This document shows positions 1-8,432 of a stretch of 64,000 bases of DNA, in pieces (within the stretch, counting starts at the first letter, position 1; each line of letters starts with the position of its first letter). Below the pieces are notes generated by a model, which did not search any database, was not told the DNA's origin, and was given only the letters and a program-made list of their open reading frames with translations. The stretch lies in NCBI RefSeq assembly GCF_046297595.1, contig NZ_JBKBHT010000002.1, positions 248,001-312,000 of the forward strand. The letters are read 5' to 3'. The position numbers were made by a program, and so were the translations under genes. The stretch is from Ferrovibrio sp046297595 (GTDB lineage Bacteria; Pseudomonadota; Alphaproteobacteria; Ferrovibrionales; Ferrovibrionaceae).

Positions 1-22
1 ACTGCTCCCCGGGGTCCCGCTT

Positions 23-2002
23 ATGTCATACACTCTCAGCCACCGCCTGTTGGCCGGCGTCAGCCTGTTCGTCTCGTTTCCAGCGACCGTCCTGGCCCAG
101 GACAAACCGGTCTCGCTCGCCCCCGTCCTGGTGACCGCGCCATTGGGCGCGAGTCAGGAGGAACTGGTGGAAGGCAGCACGGTTTTGCAGGGCGAAACTT
201 TGGACCGCCGCCGCGCCGCCACGCTGGGCGAGGTGCTTGACGGCACTCCGGGCGTCAGCTCGACCCAGTTTGGCCCCGGCGCCGGACGGCCGATCATCCG
301 CGGCCAGGGCGGCCCGCGTGTACGCGTGATGCAGAACGGCGTCGATACCTTCGATGCCTCCACCCTCAGTCCCGACCATGCCGTGGCGGCCCCGCCCGGC
401 GGCGCCGAACGGATCGAAGTGCTGCGCGGCCCGGCCACACTGCTTTACGGCTCCTCGGCAATCGGCGGTGTGGTCAATGTGATCGACGGCCGCATCCCCG
501 ATGCCATGTCCAAGAACGGCGCCAGCGGCAATGCGCGGCTGGATTATGGCAGCGGCGCCCAGGAGACCAGTGGATTCGCCAGCGTCAACGCGGCGGTCAG
601 CGACCGCTTCGTGGTGCATGGCGAGGCGGGTTTCCTGGATGCCGAGGATTACCGCATCAATGGCTATGCTTCCAATGCGGCACGCAATGCCGGACTCAAG
701 GGCCGGGTCGACAACACGGCAGTCGAAAACCGCAACGGTGCCGTCGGCGCATCCTATCTGGGCGAAGCCGGTTATGCCGGATTCAGCTTGGCACAGTTCT
801 ACAGCTACTACGGCGTTCCGGGCGACGATCCGGTGCGGATCGACATGCGGCAAAACCGACTGGATGGCAAGTTCGGCCTGTATGAACTATTTTCCTTCCT
901 TGACGAACTGCGTCTGAAATTCGGCTATGCCAATTACCTGCATGACGAGATCGAGAATACCGGTGAACGCGCCACACGGTTCGACAGCGAAAGTTGGGAA
1001 GCGCGGCTGGAAGCCGAGCACAAGCCGATCGGCAACATCCGCGGCGTGATCGGCCTGCAGAGCGATAGGCGCGACCTCACGGCCACCGGTGAGGAAGCCT
1101 TCATCACGCCCACCATCACCGACAGCAACGCCCTGTTCCTGCTGGAACGCTATGAAACCGGCAACTGGCTGTTCTCCCTCGGCGGCCGCATCGAGCATGT
1201 GGATGTCGAGGCCAGCAGCCTGGGCCGCAGCCGCGATTTCACCCCGGCCAGCCTGTCGGGCAGCGCCTCGTGGAAGTTTGTTCCCGGCTATGCGGCCGGG
1301 CTGTCGCTGTCGCGTACCGAACGCGCGCCCACGGCCGAGGAGCTGTTTTCAGACGGCAAGCATGTGGCAACGCAATCCTACGAGATCGGCAGCGCGTCCT
1401 TGAGCAAGGAAGGTGCGCGGCATGCCGAACTGAGCCTGCGCAAGACCGAGGGTGACGTGACTGGCGCGGCAAATGCCTATGTCACGCGGTTTCAGAACTA
1501 TATCTATGGCAGGTTCACCGGCAATCAGCGGGATAATCTGAATGAACTGCAATATAGCCAGACCGATGCGTTGTTCCGCGGCGTCGAGCTGGAAAGTGCG
1601 TGGATCTTCTGGCGCATTGCCGGCTATGCCCTCAAGCTGGATGGCCGTCTTGACTATGTGCGCGCCGCCGACACCAGCAACGATACGGCATTACCGCTGA
1701 TTCCGCCGGTTGGCTACGGACTCGGCTTCAATGCCGATAGTGCGGCGCTCGGCTTCCGCTTCGAACTTGCCGGTCGCATGGATCAGAACCGTGCCGGGGT
1801 AAACGAGACGCGTACCGATGGTTATGCCGTGTTGAACACAGCGCTGACCTGGCGGCCTTTCGAGGAAAACCGCAACCTGGCGCTGCAGCTCCAGGGCCGC
1901 AACCTGACGGACGCGGAAGGCCGCAACCATACATCGATGCTGAAGAACGTCGCGCCGATCCGCGGTCGTGAAGTGCGGCTGGGCGCCAGTATCGCCTTCT
2001 GA
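23..2002 (+). CDS. TonB-dependent outer-membrane receptor, ZnuD-like
   Basis: A 659-residue outer-membrane receptor expected to import a metal or metal complex using TonB energy. Residues 1-25 form a signal peptide ending VLA-Q. The plug domain (about 45-160) carries the block RPIIRGQGGPRVRVMQNG and LRGPATLLYGSSAIGGVVNV, which closely resembles the ZnuD zinc-receptor family. The rest is beta-barrel with alternating aromatic strands and ends in the C-terminal Phe usual for outer-membrane proteins. ZnuD loops are often His-rich, but no clear His cluster is visible here, so zinc is likely rather than certain. The upstream control region lies outside the window. The next gene is a cation ATPase on the same strand, which may or may not be linked. 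Confidence 0.85.
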   Translation: MSYTLSHRLLAGVSLFVSFPATVLAQDKPVSLAPVLVTAPLGASQEELVEGSTVLQGETLDRRRAATLGEVLDGTPGVSSTQFGPGAGRPIIRGQGGPRVRVMQNGVDTFDASTLSPDHAVAAPPGGAERIEVLRGPATLLYGSSAIGGVVNVIDGRIPDAMSKNGASGNARLDYGSGAQETSGFASVNAAVSDRFVVHGEAGFLDAEDYRINGYASNAARNAGLKGRVDNTAVENRNGAVGASYLGEAGYAGFSLAQFYSYYGVPGDDPVRIDMRQNRLDGKFGLYELFSFLDELRLKFGYANYLHDEIENTGERATRFDSESWEARLEAEHKPIGNIRGVIGLQSDRRDLTATGEEAFITPTITDSNALFLLERYETGNWLFSLGGRIEHVDVEASSLGRSRDFTPASLSGSASWKFVPGYAAGLSLSRTERAPTAEELFSDGKHVATQSYEIGSASLSKEGARHAELSLRKTEGDVTGAANAYVTRFQNYIYGRFTGNQRDNLNELQYSQTDALFRGVELESAWIFWRIAGYALKLDGRLDYVRAADTSNDTALPLIPPVGYGLGFNADSAALGFRFELAGRMDQNRAGVNETRTDGYAVLNTALTWRPFEENRNLALQLQGRNLTDAEGRNHTSMLKNVAPIRGREVRLGASIAF

Positions 2003-2068
2003 GCGCACAGTACGGGTCTTTGATTTCGGTCATGGGCAAGGCGCCGCGGGTCATGGCAGGATGCCGCC

Positions 2069-4705
2069 ATGACGCCGCTCCCGCCAGCCCATGATCCCAT
2101 CCACAGCCTGTCGTCCGATGCCGCGCTGGCGCGGCTGCTGAGCATCCGCGAGGGCCTGAGCGGGGCGGAGGCGATCGCGCGGCTGCACCGGCACGGCTTC
2201 AACCGGCTGCCCGAGGCCCGTGCCCGCACCATGCTGGGCGTCGCCCTGCACCAGTTCCGTTCGCCTTTCATCTATCTTCTCCTGGCCGCCGCAGGCGTCA
2301 GCCTGCTGCTTGATCATCTGGCCGATGCGGGCTTCATCGCCATCGTGCTGCTGCTCAACGGCAGCATCGGATTCTGGCAGGAATGGCAGGCCGAAACGCG
2401 CGCCCGCGCGCTGAAATCCCTGGTGCGCGGCCATGTACCGGTCTGGCGCGATGGCGTGCTGGTCTCGCTCGACACCGAGCTTTTGGTGCCCGGCGATGTG
2501 GTCGAATTGGAAAGCGGCGTGAAGATCCCGGCCGACCTGCGCCTGATCGAGGCCGATGCGCTGGAGGCCGACGAAAGCCTGCTCACCGGCGAGTCGATGG
2601 CGGTGGCAAAAGATGCCAGCCATGTCAGCGCAGCGGATGCGCCGCTGGGCGATCGGCACGGCATGTTGTTCGCCGGCTCGATGGTGCAGAGCGGACGGGC
2701 CCGCGCCGTGGTGGCCGCCACTGGACGCCATAGCGAAATCGGGCGGCTGGCACTGGCCCTGCAGGTGGCCGGTGCGGCACCGCCGCTGGTGCGCCGCATG
2801 GAGGTATTCACCCGTCAGATCGCCATCGCCGCGCTGGTGCTGATTGCCCTGATCGCCGGGCTGGAAATCCTGCGCGGCGCCGGCATGGCCGAGATATTCC
2901 TGCTGGCGGTGGCCCTCGCGGTATCGGCCATCCCCGAGGGCCTGCCGGTCGCGATGACGGTGGCGCTGTCCATTAGCGTGCACCGCATGGGCCAGAGGAG
3001 CGTGGTGGTGCGGCACCTGCCCGCCGTGGAAGGTCTGGGTGCCTGCACCATGATCGCCACCGACAAGACCGGCACGCTTACCGTGAATCGTCTGACCATC
3101 GAAACCGTCTGGCTGCCCGATTTGACGGAAAATGACGGCCGTATGCCGCCGCAGGATGCCCGCGTGCGGCAACTGGCACTGGCGGCCGCGCGCTGTTCTG
3201 AATCCCATGGCGGTGCGGTCGATCACACCGGCGATGAGATCGGCGATGCCGTCGATCTGGCCTTCCTGCGCCTTGCCTTGCGCTTCGACTACAATGCGGC
3301 CATGGATGCGGTGGATCATCGCGGCCGCATCGCCTATGAACCGGCGCGGCGGTATGCCGCCGATTTCCATGCCGATGGCGACACGCTGGTGGCCTATGTG
3401 AAGGGCGCGCCGGAAACCCTGCTCGATCTCTGCGGCGCTCAAGCCTGGGAGCCGGAACGGCGCGCGGCGGCCGAACGCGCCGTGCGCTCGCTCGCCGCCG
3501 ATGGCTACCGCGTCATCGCCGTGGCGGCCGGCGCGGTCACCGCGCCTGAGGCGGAATCGCTCGATGGCTTGATGTTGCTCGGTTTTGCCGGCCTGATTGA
3601 TCCATTACGCCAGGAGGCGCGGCTTTCAGTGCGTGCTGCGCAGGCCGCCGGCATCCGTGTCGCCATGGTCACCGGCGATCACCCGCTCACGGCACTGGCC
3701 ATCGCGCGCCAGCTTGACCTCGCCGCCGAAGGCGCGGCCGGCGAGGCACAGCTGATCACCGGCGCGGAACTGCAGAAACTGGGCGGCGACCAGGCGGCTT
3801 TCGATGCGGCCGTGGCGCGTGCGCTTGTCTTTGCCCGTACCGAACCGCTGCAGAAGCTCGCCATCGTCGAAAGTCTGCGCCGCCAGGGCCATGTGGTGGC
3901 GGTCACCGGCGACGGCGTCAATGACGCCCCGGCCCTGAAAGCCGCCGATATCGGTGTGGCCATGGGGCGCGGCGGCACCGATGTGGCGCGTGAGGCGGCC
4001 GACCTGATCCTGGTCGACGACAATTTCGCCTCCATCGTTGCCGGCATCGAGGAAGGTCGCGCGGCTTACGACAACCTGCGCAAAGTGATCCTGCTCTGCA
4101 TCTCGACGGGCGCTGCCGAGATTCTGCTCATGCTGCTGGCCAGCCTGACCGGCCTGCCGCCGCCGCTCTCGGCCGTGCAATTGCTGTGGCTCAATCTCGT
4201 CACCAACGGCATCCAGGATGTGGCGCTGGCTTTCGAAAAGCCCGAGCCCGGCCTGCTGCAGCGCCGGCCGCGCCCGAAGCACAGCCGCATCTTCGACCGC
4301 CGCATGATCGAGCAGGTGGCGCTGTCCGGCGCGGTGATCGGCGTGGCCAGCTTCGCTTTCTATGCCTGGCTGCTGCAGGGCCGGCATGTTCCGCTGGTGG
4401 TCGCCCAGGGGCTCACGTTGTGGCTGATCGTCTGGTTCGAGAATGCCCATGTGCTGAACTGCCGTTCGGAGCGACGTTCGCTGTTCCGCGTGCCGCTGTC
4501 GGGCAACTGGCTGCTGATCCTCAGCGTGATCGCCGCCCAGGGCCTGCAATTCGCCGCCGCTTCCCTGCCCGGCATCGGCCCGATGCTGCGGCTGGAAGAC
4601 GTGTCGCTGCTGCATGGCGCGTTGCTCGCCCTGCCGGCGTTTTTGCTGGTGGCGGCGATGGAGGTCTACAAGGCGGCGCGGAAGGACGACGGGCAAGCCG
4701 CCTGA
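2069..4705 (+). CDS. Cation-transporting P-type ATPase (P2-type)
   Basis: An 878-residue integral membrane pump. All the signatures are intact: TGES at 173-176 (actuator), PEGLP in TM4, phosphorylation motif DKTGTLT starting at D332, and hinge TGDGVNDAP from about 613. The N-terminal LSSDAALARLLSIREGLS region is the cation-ATPase N domain of P2A/P2B pumps. The ion cannot be assigned; Ca2+, Mn2+ or Na+/K+ are all possible. It lacks the CPC motif and heavy-metal domains of P1B pumps. The gene converges with the MBL hydrolase gene, with 3 bp between the two stop codons. In other proteobacteria similar pumps sit in anaerobic or stress-induced clusters, which fits the Fnr-type box on the opposite operon. 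Confidence 0.9.
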   Translation: MTPLPPAHDPIHSLSSDAALARLLSIREGLSGAEAIARLHRHGFNRLPEARARTMLGVALHQFRSPFIYLLLAAAGVSLLLDHLADAGFIAIVLLLNGSIGFWQEWQAETRARALKSLVRGHVPVWRDGVLVSLDTELLVPGDVVELESGVKIPADLRLIEADALEADESLLTGESMAVAKDASHVSAADAPLGDRHGMLFAGSMVQSGRARAVVAATGRHSEIGRLALALQVAGAAPPLVRRMEVFTRQIAIAALVLIALIAGLEILRGAGMAEIFLLAVALAVSAIPEGLPVAMTVALSISVHRMGQRSVVVRHLPAVEGLGACTMIATDKTGTLTVNRLTIETVWLPDLTENDGRMPPQDARVRQLALAAARCSESHGGAVDHTGDEIGDAVDLAFLRLALRFDYNAAMDAVDHRGRIAYEPARRYAADFHADGDTLVAYVKGAPETLLDLCGAQAWEPERRAAAERAVRSLAADGYRVIAVAAGAVTAPEAESLDGLMLLGFAGLIDPLRQEARLSVRAAQAAGIRVAMVTGDHPLTALAIARQLDLAAEGAAGEAQLITGAELQKLGGDQAAFDAAVARALVFARTEPLQKLAIVESLRRQGHVVAVTGDGVNDAPALKAADIGVAMGRGGTDVAREAADLILVDDNFASIVAGIEEGRAAYDNLRKVILLCISTGAAEILLMLLASLTGLPPPLSAVQLLWLNLVTNGIQDVALAFEKPEPGLLQRRPRPKHSRIFDRRMIEQVALSGAVIGVASFAFYAWLLQGRHVPLVVAQGLTLWLIVWFENAHVLNCRSERRSLFRVPLSGNWLLILSVIAAQGLQFAAASLPGIGPMLRLEDVSLLHGALLALPAFLLVAAMEVYKAARKDDGQAA

Positions 4706-4708
4706 GGC

Positions 4709-6334
4709 CTATCCCCGCCCCAGCACGCGCTGCATCTTCTTCAGCAGGCGGCGGCGTTCGGCATCGCTTTCAGCATTGCGCAGCTCGGCCTGCACCTGCA
4801 GCATCAGGCGCGCATAGTCGTTATGCCAGTCATGGCCCGACAGCGCCTCGGCCTCGGCATAACGATCCAGCCGCTTCTTCACCTGCGGCGTCTTCAGCAG
4901 CTTGGGATGCGGGTGGTTCAGGGCGTAGAACTCGTCCAGCCGCGGCGCGTAGACCTGCGGCTGGATCCCGTGGGGCAGCGTGTTCTTGTCCCATAGCGCG
5001 ATGGCGGCGCGTAGTGCGCCCACGGCATCGGGCTCGCCATGGGTCAGCATCAGGCCGCGTCGGATCGGCAGGCGGTCCTTCAGCCAGTCCAGCAGTTCGT
5101 CATGGTCGGCATGGCCGGAATAGATTTCCAGCTTGCGGATGCGTGCCCGCACCTCCAGCTCGTCGCCCTGGATGCGCACCGCCTTCTCGCCCTGTTCCAG
5201 CAGATAACCCAGCGTGCCCGGCGCCATATAGCCGATCAGCAGCACCGTGGCATTGGGTCGCCAGAGATTGTTCTTCAGGTGATGGCGGATGCGGCCGGCC
5301 TCGCACATGCCGCTGGCAGCGATGATGATAGCTCCGCCGGTCACCTGTTCGATCTGCATGCTTTCCTGCACGCTTTTGGTGAAGCGCAGGTTGCCGCCCT
5401 CGAAGGGCTGCGCGGTCGGCGCATGCACGCCATTCTCGCGGTGCAGGTATTTGGCGAACACGTCGGTGACATTGAGTGCCAGCGGTGAATCGACGAAAAC
5501 CGGCACGCGCCGGATCGTGCCGTCATGCATCAGCTTGGTCAGGTCGGCCAGCAATTCCTGGGTGCGTTCCACAGCAAAAGCCGGGATCACGAGGTTGCCG
5601 CCCTGGGCCAGCGCCTCGTTCACCTCCGCCGCCAGCGCGGCCCGGCGTCCGGCGGCGTCGAGTTTGGGTCGTGGCCGGCCGCCATAGGTGGCTTCCATCA
5701 CCACCACGTCCAGGTCATGCGGCCCCTCGGCGGCATGCTGCAGCGCCTTGTGTTCCGGCCCGATATCGCCGGAAAACAGTAGCCGCAGCGGCTCGCGCTC
5801 TCCATTGGCGACTTTCAATTCGATTGAGGCCGCACCAAGGATATGGCCGGCATTCCACAACCGCGCCTCGATGCCCGGAATCACCTCAAACCAGGTCTCG
5901 AAATCGCGCTTGGCGATCTGCTTCAGGCTGTCGACGGCGTCCTGCTCGGTATAGATCGGCTGCACGATGCCGCGTCCGCGCCGCTGGTTGCGCCGGTTCA
6001 GCCGCTCGACCTCCATCTCCTGGATGCCGCCGGAATCGGGCAGCATGAAACGCAGCAGATCGGCGCTGCCCTCGGTGGTCATGATCGGGCCGGCGAAGCC
6101 GGCCTTCACCAGTTTCGGGATCAGGCCGCTATGGTCGATATGGGCATGGGTCAGCAGCACGGCATCGATCTGGCGCGGGTCGAAGGGCCAGGCACTGTAA
6201 TTCAGTTCCTTCAGGGTCTTGTCGCCCTGGAACATGCCGCAATCGACCAGGATACTGCGATTGCCCAGCTGCAGGCGATAGCAGGAACCAGTGACGACGC
6301 CGGCGGCGCCATGGAAACTCAGCGTGGCGGACAT
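4709..6334 (-). CDS. MBL-fold / beta-CASP RNA-metabolising hydrolase
   Basis: A 541-residue metallo-beta-lactamase-fold protein of the CPSF/beta-CASP type with a C-terminal RNA-specificity region. The zinc-binding motif HAHIDH is at 63-68. Further metal ligands fit NAGHILGAAS and LLFSGDIG, and the late ITHGEP-like element appears as LTHGEPDAV. Family members are endo- or exonucleases or processing factors, but the substrate of this bacterial subgroup is not established. It is the last gene of an apparent three-gene minus-strand operon (DUF1003, phosphorylase, this gene) with an 18 bp gap to the phosphorylase. Co-occurrence with a nucleotide phosphorylase suggests RNA or nucleotide salvage, which is inference. 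Confidence 0.85.
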   Translation of the reverse strand: MSATLSFHGAAGVVTGSCYRLQLGNRSILVDCGMFQGDKTLKELNYSAWPFDPRQIDAVLLTHAHIDHSGLIPKLVKAGFAGPIMTTEGSADLLRFMLPDSGGIQEMEVERLNRRNQRRGRGIVQPIYTEQDAVDSLKQIAKRDFETWFEVIPGIEARLWNAGHILGAASIELKVANGEREPLRLLFSGDIGPEHKALQHAAEGPHDLDVVVMEATYGGRPRPKLDAAGRRAALAAEVNEALAQGGNLVIPAFAVERTQELLADLTKLMHDGTIRRVPVFVDSPLALNVTDVFAKYLHRENGVHAPTAQPFEGGNLRFTKSVQESMQIEQVTGGAIIIAASGMCEAGRIRHHLKNNLWRPNATVLLIGYMAPGTLGYLLEQGEKAVRIQGDELEVRARIRKLEIYSGHADHDELLDWLKDRLPIRRGLMLTHGEPDAVGALRAAIALWDKNTLPHGIQPQVYAPRLDEFYALNHPHPKLLKTPQVKKRLDRYAEAEALSGHDWHNDYARLMLQVQAELRNAESDAERRRLLKKMQRVLGRG

Positions 6335-6352
6335 GATGGAACTCTTCCCTGA

Positions 6353-7849
6353 TTATGCCGGACTGCCATTGACGACGAAGCCGCTATCCTGCGCGGCCAG
6401 GTCGGCGGCGAAACCCAGATCAGCTGGCAGGGCGGCATGGATGCGATAGAGCGGCTCGCCCTTGCGCACGGCGCCCCCGGTTTTCTTCAGCAGGTCCACG
6501 CCGGCACCCTTGAAGGCCGGCGCGCCGGCCATGCGGGCGATCCGTGCAATGCGCAGGCAGTCGATGCCCGTCACCATACCATCCTTCGGCGCCAGCACTT
6601 CATAGCCGGTCGGGCTGGGCGCGATGCTCAGGCCGCTCGGGCCCTGGGCCTCGATGATGCGTTCCATGGCCTTCAGCGCCGCGCCGGAATCCAGCAGTTC
6701 GCGGGCACGACGCAGGCCCTGGCCGCCGGTGATGCCGGCATCCGCCTCGATCAGCGTGCCGGCCAGCAGGATGGAGCGTTCGCGCAGATCCTGCGGGGCA
6801 TTCTTCTCGTTGCGCAGAACCGCCATCACGTCGCGCGCCTCCAGCATTGGGCCGATGCCGTTGCCGATCGGCTCGCGGCCATCGGTGATCACGACCTCGA
6901 TCGGCAGGTCCAGCGCGCCGGCAACATACTGGAACAGCTTGCGCAGCCGCACGGCATCCTCATGGCTGCGCACCTTCGCCGTGGGGCCGACCGGAATGTC
7001 GAGTACCAGATAACGCGAACCGGCGGTCAGCTTCTTGGAAAGGATCGAGGCCACCATCTGCTCGCGCGTGTCGATACGCAGCGGGCGCTCCACGGTAATC
7101 AGCACATCGTCGGCGGGTGAGAGATTGACGCGGCCGCCCCAGACCAGGCAACCGCCGATCTTCTCGACAATGGCGCGCATCTCGTCGGTGCCGATATCAA
7201 CGCGGGCCAGCACCTCCATGGTATCGGCGGTGCCGGCTGGCGAAGTAATGGCACGCGACGAGGTTTTTGGAATGGTCAGGCCATGGGCCATCACGATAGG
7301 TACCACGATCATCGAGGTACGGTTGCCCGGGATACCGCCGATGCAATGCTTGTCGACCACCATCTTGTGGTCCCATTCCAGGCGATGACCCACATTGGCC
7401 ATGGCCCGCGTCAGGCTTAGCACTTCGTCGGCCGTCATGAAGCTGGCACAGCCGACCAGGAAGGCGGCGATCTCCATCTTGGAATAACGCAAAGCGGCAA
7501 CATCGCGGATCACCGCGTGATATTCGGCCTCACTCAGCACGCGGCCCTGGATCTTGGCGCGGACCGCCTCCAGGCTCTCGACGGGACGCGGATGCTCGAT
7601 GCTCACCGTCGTGCCCTCATGCCGGGCGAACAGGCGGAAGGCCTCCTCGGAAAGGCCCAGTTCGTCGGGTGCCAGCAGGCCGGGATCGTCGACGATGTTC
7701 AGCGTGGCGGGGATGCAATGGCCGTCGGTCTTCACCTCGATCTTGCCCAGGGCCTGGAATTCCTCGGCGCGATAAAGCGGGCAGGCTCGGCTGAGATAGG
7801 CGATGCTTTCGCGATGGGTATCGATAGCGACGCGCTTCAGCTTCAGCAT
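6353..7849 (-). CDS. Thymidine phosphorylase family protein (AMP phosphorylase-like)
   Basis: A 498-residue member of the nucleoside phosphorylase class II family, which cleaves a nucleoside or nucleotide with phosphate to give a base and a sugar phosphate. It is longer than classic DeoA (about 440) because of an N-terminal extension of about 90 residues, as in archaeal AMP phosphorylase. The phosphate-binding stretch VDKHCIGGIPGNRTS is at 165-179, and KTSSRAITSPAGTADTMEV follows. A C-terminal PYNP-like domain ends the protein. Whether the substrate is AMP or thymidine cannot be read from the sequence. It starts 4 bp before the DUF1003 stop on the same strand, so the two are almost certainly co-transcribed. 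Confidence 0.85.
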   Translation of the reverse strand: MLKLKRVAIDTHRESIAYLSRACPLYRAEEFQALGKIEVKTDGHCIPATLNIVDDPGLLAPDELGLSEEAFRLFARHEGTTVSIEHPRPVESLEAVRAKIQGRVLSEAEYHAVIRDVAALRYSKMEIAAFLVGCASFMTADEVLSLTRAMANVGHRLEWDHKMVVDKHCIGGIPGNRTSMIVVPIVMAHGLTIPKTSSRAITSPAGTADTMEVLARVDIGTDEMRAIVEKIGGCLVWGGRVNLSPADDVLITVERPLRIDTREQMVASILSKKLTAGSRYLVLDIPVGPTAKVRSHEDAVRLRKLFQYVAGALDLPIEVVITDGREPIGNGIGPMLEARDVMAVLRNEKNAPQDLRERSILLAGTLIEADAGITGGQGLRRARELLDSGAALKAMERIIEAQGPSGLSIAPSPTGYEVLAPKDGMVTGIDCLRIARIARMAGAPAFKGAGVDLLKKTGGAVRKGEPLYRIHAALPADLGFAADLAAQDSGFVVNGSPA

Positions 7850-7853
7850 CGCT

Positions 7854-8342
7854 TCAGGCGCCCTTGCCGTCGATCTTATCCGCCAGGGCGTTCACGGCCC
7901 TGGTCAGCGCGAGGATTTCCTGTTCGCGCAGCAGATCGATCTTCTGGTGCAGCAATTCGATCTCCAGCTCTGCCTTCACATTCACCTGGTAATCATCCTC
8001 GGCATGGCGCCGGTCGATTTCCGACAGGCGGTTCTGGCTCATCATGATGATCGGCGCAGTATAGGCGGCCTGAAACGAGAGCAGCAGGTTCAGCAGGATG
8101 AAGGGGAACGGGTCCCAGGCATTTCCGCCAGTCATCGCGTTGCCGATGATCCAGGCGATGAGCAGTCCGGTCTGAATCAGGATGAAGCGCCAGGAGCCGA
8201 CGGCGCGGGCCACGGTATCGGCGATGACCTGGCCTAGGCTGCGTTCCTCACCCGGCGGTGCATGCCGGTGGCTGGCACGACGGCGCCGCAGCTGGCGCAG
8301 CAGGGCGCGATCGCGGTCGGTCAGCGTGACGGTATTGGGCAT
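7854..8342 (-). CDS. DUF1003 membrane protein
   Basis: A 162-residue protein with two hydrophobic segments (about residues 55-75 and 82-105) around the conserved DUF1003 core WDPFPFILLNLLLSF and QNRLSEIDRRHAEDDYQ. The C-terminal half is a probable coiled coil (ELEIELLHQKIDLLREQE). The biochemical function is unknown, although relatives recur in stress and anaerobic gene sets. It is the first gene of the operon that continues into the phosphorylase and MBL hydrolase. A TTGAC-N4-GTCAA box lies about 76 bp upstream of its start. Confidence 0.85.
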   Translation of the reverse strand: MPNTVTLTDRDRALLRQLRRRRASHRHAPPGEERSLGQVIADTVARAVGSWRFILIQTGLLIAWIIGNAMTGGNAWDPFPFILLNLLLSFQAAYTAPIIMMSQNRLSEIDRRHAEDDYQVNVKAELEIELLHQKIDLLREQEILALTRAVNALADKIDGKGA

Positions 8343-8411
8343 GGCAGACTCCGAACTGGCGACGGTCGCGGTATTTTAACGGCAATCTAGCCGTCGGGTC
8401 AGCCGCCGGTA

Positions 8412-8425
8412 TTGACGGAGGTCAA
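8412..8425. promoter_or_regulatory. Fnr/FixK-type box upstream of the DUF1003 operon
   Basis: TTGACGGAGGTCAA is a perfect 5+5 inverted repeat with a 4-base spacer and matches the TTGAY-N4-RTCAA consensus of Fnr/FixK/Dnr regulators. Its centre is about 76 bp upstream of the DUF1003 start and inside the 90 bp gap before the cyclase stop codon, so it fits activation of the minus-strand operon under low oxygen. No regulator gene of this family lies in the window. Confidence 0.6.
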
Positions 8426-8432
8426 GCCGCGA

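Noticed and set aside
2020..2033. TTGATTTCGGTCAT as a second Fnr-type box before the cation ATPase
   Set aside because: The second half-site ends GTCAT rather than GTCAA/ATCAA, and its position so close to the start codon leaves little room for a promoter.
2051..3442. 463-codon open frame on the minus strand under the P-type ATPase gene
   Set aside because: It is antisense to a clear ATPase with intact motifs, is His/Gln-rich as expected for a shadow frame in GC-rich DNA, and has no ribosome site.
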